Assembly: GCA_041736915.1 (NCBI GenBank)
Contig: JBGSST010000196.1
Location: 1-16,175 of the forward strand
Length of the DNA: 16,175 nt
Reading direction: 5' to 3'
Source of the DNA: JBGSST01 sp041736915
GTDB lineage: Bacteria > Bdellovibrionota > FAC87 > UBA2466
The notes under the pieces were generated by a model. The model was not told the DNA's origin, ran no database searches, and was given only the letters and a program-made list of their open reading frames with translations. Positions 13,465 through 16,175 of this stretch are shown in pieces (within the stretch, counting starts at the first letter, position 1; each line of letters opens with the position of its first letter). Made by a program: the position numbers and the translations under genes.

Positions 13465-14664
13465 GTGCGCATCCTCATTGTCTCGCAAAAGGTCGGAGAG
13501 GGTTACGGTCAGGAGCGGATCGTTGCCGCGTCCACCGCGGCGCTCAGGGAAGCCGGCCACCTCGTTGAATGGGTGGGAGAATCGTGCGAAGGGGAAGTCG
13601 GCGCGCACGCGTTTCACCACATCCCCGATCTGTTTCACCTGAACTCCCTTTCCGCAAAGCGCACGGTCCAGCACGCGCTGACGTCGCTCTACCAAGTGGC
13701 GGGCACGCACGACTCGTCGACGTTGATTCATTTCGTGGATCACCTCGATGGGCGAGTCTTCACCGGCGCGGCGAAAAGATTTCCCACGCTCTTCACCGCC
13801 CACACCGCGGCCCCCACCTGCCCGGCTAGCGGCCGCGTAGTAGAAGGGCAGCCCGTGTGTCCGCAGCAGAGCGGGTGGAGTTGCCTCGCCAACCACTACC
13901 GCTACCACTGCCTTTCGGCTCAGCGGTCGCCACTTCACCGTGCGCACGCGGTGTTCGAGTTTCAGAAAAAACACGAGGCGCTCAAATCGGTTAAGCGCTT
14001 ACTCGCGGTAAGCCATTTCCTCGAAGAGCAGCTTACCCGCGACGGCTACCACCGCGCGAAGGTGGCTTACGTGCCCAACCCCGTCGAAGCGGCGGAAGGG
14101 GGCGACACGGTGACTCCGCCGAGTTCTCCGCTACTCGTGACCGCCGCCCGGCTCGTGCCCATGAAGGGGATCTCGCACCTCATCGAGGCGCTGAAGAAAA
14201 TCGAAGATGAGGAATGGACGTTGTGGATCGTGGGCGAAGGGGCCGAACGGCCAAAGCTAGACGCGCTGGTATCGAAGCTCGAACTTTCATCGCGCATCAA
14301 GTTTGTGGGCAAGAAAACCCGCCGCGAGACCACCGAGATTTTCCGCGCGGCCACCGCCATCGTGCAGCCCAATCTGGGGCCCGAGGGGTTTGGCCTTTCC
14401 GTGGCCGAGGCGAGTTTGCTCGGCAAACCGGTCATCGCGTACGACGTTCCGGGATTGAACGAGGTGATCGAGAACGAGAAGACGGGGCTGCTCGTTAAGT
14501 ACGCCGACAAAACGGCGCTCGCCCTCGCCATCACGCGCGTGCTCGAAAACCCGGGGTGGGCGGGTGAGCTCGGGGCCGCCGGAACCACACGCATTCGCGA
14601 TAACTATTCGCGAGCAAAGCACCGCGACGAAACTCTCAAGCAGTACGAAGCCGCGCTCAAATAG
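13465..14664 (+). CDS. GT4-family glycosyltransferase
   Basis: The start is GTG 13465 (MRILIVSQKVGEGYGQERI), which gives the normal first beta-strand and glycine loop of a GT-B enzyme. No ribosome-binding site is visible, and a TACAAT at 13453-13458 lies so close that the mRNA could be leaderless. The protein has 399 residues. The N-terminal acceptor domain includes TLFTAHTAAPTCP and several Cys/His between about 118 and 150. The C-terminal Glycos_transf_1 domain includes LLVTAARLVPMKGI, WIVGEGAERPKL, KFVGKKTRRET and EGFGLSVAEASLLGKPVIAY, the conserved EX7E motif, then NEVIENEKTGLLV. It is probably cytoplasmic and adds a sugar to a surface glycan. It is divergent from the other glycosyltransferase and overlaps the convergent trpF-like gene by 8 nt. 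Confidence 0.87.
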   Translation: MRILIVSQKVGEGYGQERIVAASTAALREAGHLVEWVGESCEGEVGAHAFHHIPDLFHLNSLSAKRTVQHALTSLYQVAGTHDSSTLIHFVDHLDGRVFTGAAKRFPTLFTAHTAAPTCPASGRVVEGQPVCPQQSGWSCLANHYRYHCLSAQRSPLHRAHAVFEFQKKHEALKSVKRLLAVSHFLEEQLTRDGYHRAKVAYVPNPVEAAEGGDTVTPPSSPLLVTAARLVPMKGISHLIEALKKIEDEEWTLWIVGEGAERPKLDALVSKLELSSRIKFVGKKTRRETTEIFRAATAIVQPNLGPEGFGLSVAEASLLGKPVIAYDVPGLNEVIENEKTGLLVKYADKTALALAITRVLENPGWAGELGAAGTTRIRDNYSRAKHRDETLKQYEAALK

Positions 14665-15337
14665 CCGCGTAAGCGGCGGACGATTCGGCCAGAAACTTTT
14701 TTACCTTCGCGGGCTCTTTATTTCCCGCCGCATCTTCAAGCCCCGTGTGCGCGTCGACGCCCCACGGTTTTACCGCGCGGATGGCGTGGGCAACATTCTC
14801 GGGGTTCAGGCCGCCGGCCAAAATTACCGGACGCGGTGAGATTTCGACGAGCCGCCGCGACACCGCCCAGTCATGAGTTTTCCCCGTAGCGCCGGACTTG
14901 CCGGTCGAGGGCTCCCACGTGTCGGTGAGAAACGCATCGACGAGGTGTGCGTAAGATCGCACCTCCGCCTCGAGCTCGCTCAGTTCTCCCTTACCGATAA
15001 TTAAACTCTTCCACAGCACGATTCCCGGGAACGCGGCCTTAAGCTCTAACAACAAAGCCGGCGTGGCGGGACCGTGCAGCTGCACCCCTTTAAGGCCGTG
15101 CCGGCGGATGACGGGCTCGAGCTCGGAAAACTTTTCGAGATACGTGATCCACACGGTGAAAATCGAAGGCGGAATGGCTTTCACCACCTCGGTGAATTCG
15201 GCCTCATCGTGATCTTCGGGGCGGCCGCGCAACAGATAGGGCAAGCCTATGACGTGCGGCCTTTCGGCCGCAATGAGTCGCGCCTCATCCGCGTTGCGGA
15301 CTCCGGCCACCTGCACGAGCCCGCGGGAAAGTGTCAC
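14657..15337 (-). CDS. TrpF-like (phosphoribosylanthranilate isomerase family) protein without the catalytic Cys
   Basis: The start is the GTG at 15337-15335. It overlaps the upstream gene's TGA as GTGA and places the first beta-strand at residues 7-10; a longer open frame to 15784 is antisense-free but overlaps the upstream gene. The protein has 226 residues, a TIM barrel of TrpF type. It shows GVQLHG (84-89), DAFLTDT (134-140, with Asp139 at the general-acid position), GATGKTHDW (149-157), ILAGGLNPENV (172-182) and GVDAHTGLE (193-201). In TrpF the first strand reads KICGI with the base Cys. Here it is VQVAGV with Ala11. The family's SPR loop is replaced by RGRPEDHD, and SSGVE by HTGLE. It may therefore act on another substrate. 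No other trp genes are visible in this window. Confidence 0.78.
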   Translation of the reverse strand: MTLSRGLVQVAGVRNADEARLIAAERPHVIGLPYLLRGRPEDHDEAEFTEVVKAIPPSIFTVWITYLEKFSELEPVIRRHGLKGVQLHGPATPALLLELKAAFPGIVLWKSLIIGKGELSELEAEVRSYAHLVDAFLTDTWEPSTGKSGATGKTHDWAVSRRLVEISPRPVILAGGLNPENVAHAIRAVKPWGVDAHTGLEDAAGNKEPAKVKKFLAESSAAYAAI

Positions 15338-15894
15338 GGGGTCTTTAGCTGAAAGGTGTCGAAAAAGCGATTGATGTCGGTCGCATACTGGGGAAACTTC
15401 GCCGTACGCGAAGCCGCGGTAAGGAGGTAGGCCTCGTCGCCGACCAGTACTGCCACTTGGCGAAAGTAGAGACCGAAGTCGCGTTGGTTGGCCAAAATCT
15501 CGAACGCGGGGTACTTCAACTTTCCGAGCGTTACCTTCTTCGCCTCGATGATGTGAAAGCGCTGCCCCTTCATGAAGTCGACGGCGTGCTTTTGGTAGCC
15601 GATGAGCCTTTCGGTCTCCATCGTGCCAAACTTGCCAATCGGGTCGACGACTACGCTGAACCGTGCATGGTGCTTGTCGTCGGCGAGCTTGCGCTGAATT
15701 GTGACGAGCGTGCGGTCCGCCATCGTCTTGTCCACGGCCTCCAGCGGGCGATTTTGATTTCCCTTGTTCGGCACGACATCCCACGTGGAGTCGTCGTAGT
15801 CGAAGTGAAATCCACGCTCGGGATTCGTGTACTGCGCGGCCAAAGCGGGAAAGGACAGGCTTAAAAACAAGATCGAAATATTACGAAGCAGCAT
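15334..15894 (-). CDS. Exported protein of unknown function
   Basis: The protein has 186 residues from ATG 15894. It begins with a good signal peptide (MLLRNISILFLSLSFPALA, cleavage likely after ALA at residue 19). The mature part starts with QYTNPERGFHFDYDDSTWDVV, then alternating strands and charged helices, and ends in FFDTFQLKTP. The layout recalls small periplasmic PsbP/DUF1795-like proteins, in which a short Gly-Phe and Trp motif precedes a beta-sheet, but the match is only by eye. It is coupled to the TrpF-like gene by a 4-nt GTGA overlap and follows the upstream gene by 27 nt, so the three genes probably form an operon. The ribosome-binding site is weak. Confidence 0.65.
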   Translation of the reverse strand: MLLRNISILFLSLSFPALAAQYTNPERGFHFDYDDSTWDVVPNKGNQNRPLEAVDKTMADRTLVTIQRKLADDKHHARFSVVVDPIGKFGTMETERLIGYQKHAVDFMKGQRFHIIEAKKVTLGKLKYPAFEILANQRDFGLYFRQVAVLVGDEAYLLTAASRTAKFPQYATDINRFFDTFQLKTP

Positions 15895-15921
15895 GGCCAG
15901 GGAGATAGCACAGGGAGGTAG

Positions 15922-16175
15922 TTAGGTCTTGCCCAATTTCATCAGCTCGCGGCGGCAGCCGGGGGCCGGAAGGCGGCGGACTCGCTCGCGGGCCGGCACA
16001 ATCTGGCCAATCGGCTTATTCAGATACTGGGGAAACGGGTACTGCATCACGGCGCGGTTTTTCTCGAACGTGATGTGTTTCGTGAGGTCAGGCTCAATTC
16101 CACGCCGGCGCGTGGCTTCGTCATAAACGTAGCTCCAGGTGGAGGCGACGAGTGCGGTGGCTTCGGCCATGCGCT
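15922..16175 (-). CDS. C-terminal part of a protein of unknown function (runs off the right edge)
   Basis: The frame is open from the right edge to the TAA at 15924-15922. A Met at 16170-16168 could be the start, but only 5 bases lie before it, so I treat the gene as partial. The 82 visible residues contain FEKNRAVMQYPFPQYLNKP, then a basic Arg-rich end (RERVRRLPAPGCRREL). No family is recognised. It is the first gene seen of the minus-strand group leading to the exported protein and the TrpF-like gene. Confidence 0.5.
   Translation of the reverse strand, partial: RMAEATALVASTWSYVYDEATRRRGIEPDLTKHITFEKNRAVMQYPFPQYLNKPIGQIVPARERVRRLPAPGCRRELMKLGKT

Overview
This window reads as a densely packed chromosomal segment from a Gram-negative bacterium. 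The Gram-negative envelope is shown by the end of a KDO transferase, a porin-like protein with signal peptide, a probable lipoprotein and several exported proteins. Base composition is high-moderate GC by eye. The HNH endonuclease at 7722-8567 and the many exported proteins of unknown function look to me like the Bdellovibrionota (Bdellovibrio and relatives). That placement is an inference from protein style, not proven by any marker gene here.

Layout. 1-2148: the 3' end of waaA (+), an exported class I glutamine-amidotransferase-like hydrolase (+), and a convergent probable lipoprotein (-). 2148-4151: a porin-like outer membrane protein and a membrane-anchored DUF218/YdcF-like protein (both -), with a rho-independent terminator between porin and lipoprotein and a 27-bp inverted repeat upstream of the porin. 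4274-7104: a receiver-less sigma-54 activator (+) overlaps by 107 nt an exported protein (+). That gene in turn overlaps tail-to-tail with a Lys/Glu-rich exported protein (-). 7105-8741: an accessory-looking island with a 30-bp tandem duplication, a G-rich tract, a palindrome, and an HNH endonuclease gene whose start codon lies inside a perfect 12-bp inverted repeat. 8742-12178 (-): a compact riboflavin operon in the order ribD, ribE, ribBA, ribH, with 1-nt and 4-nt overlaps pointing to translational coupling. 12273-14664: two divergently transcribed GT-B glycosyltransferases with only about 22 bp between their likely starts. 14657-16175 (-): a TrpF-like protein lacking the catalytic cysteine, coupled by a GTGA overlap to an exported protein, then a gene running off the right edge.

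How the parts relate. The rib genes give every step specific to riboflavin synthesis except the phosphatase: GTP and ribulose-5-phosphate to lumazine to riboflavin. WaaA and the two glycosyltransferases point to cell-surface glycan synthesis. The sigma-54 activator has no sensory domain, so its input must come from a partner protein or from expression level. The region most likely to hold something undescribed is the HNH island. The same 17-bp palindrome occurs upstream of the gene and, in exact reverse complement, inside its linker-coding region, and a second inverted repeat masks the start codon.
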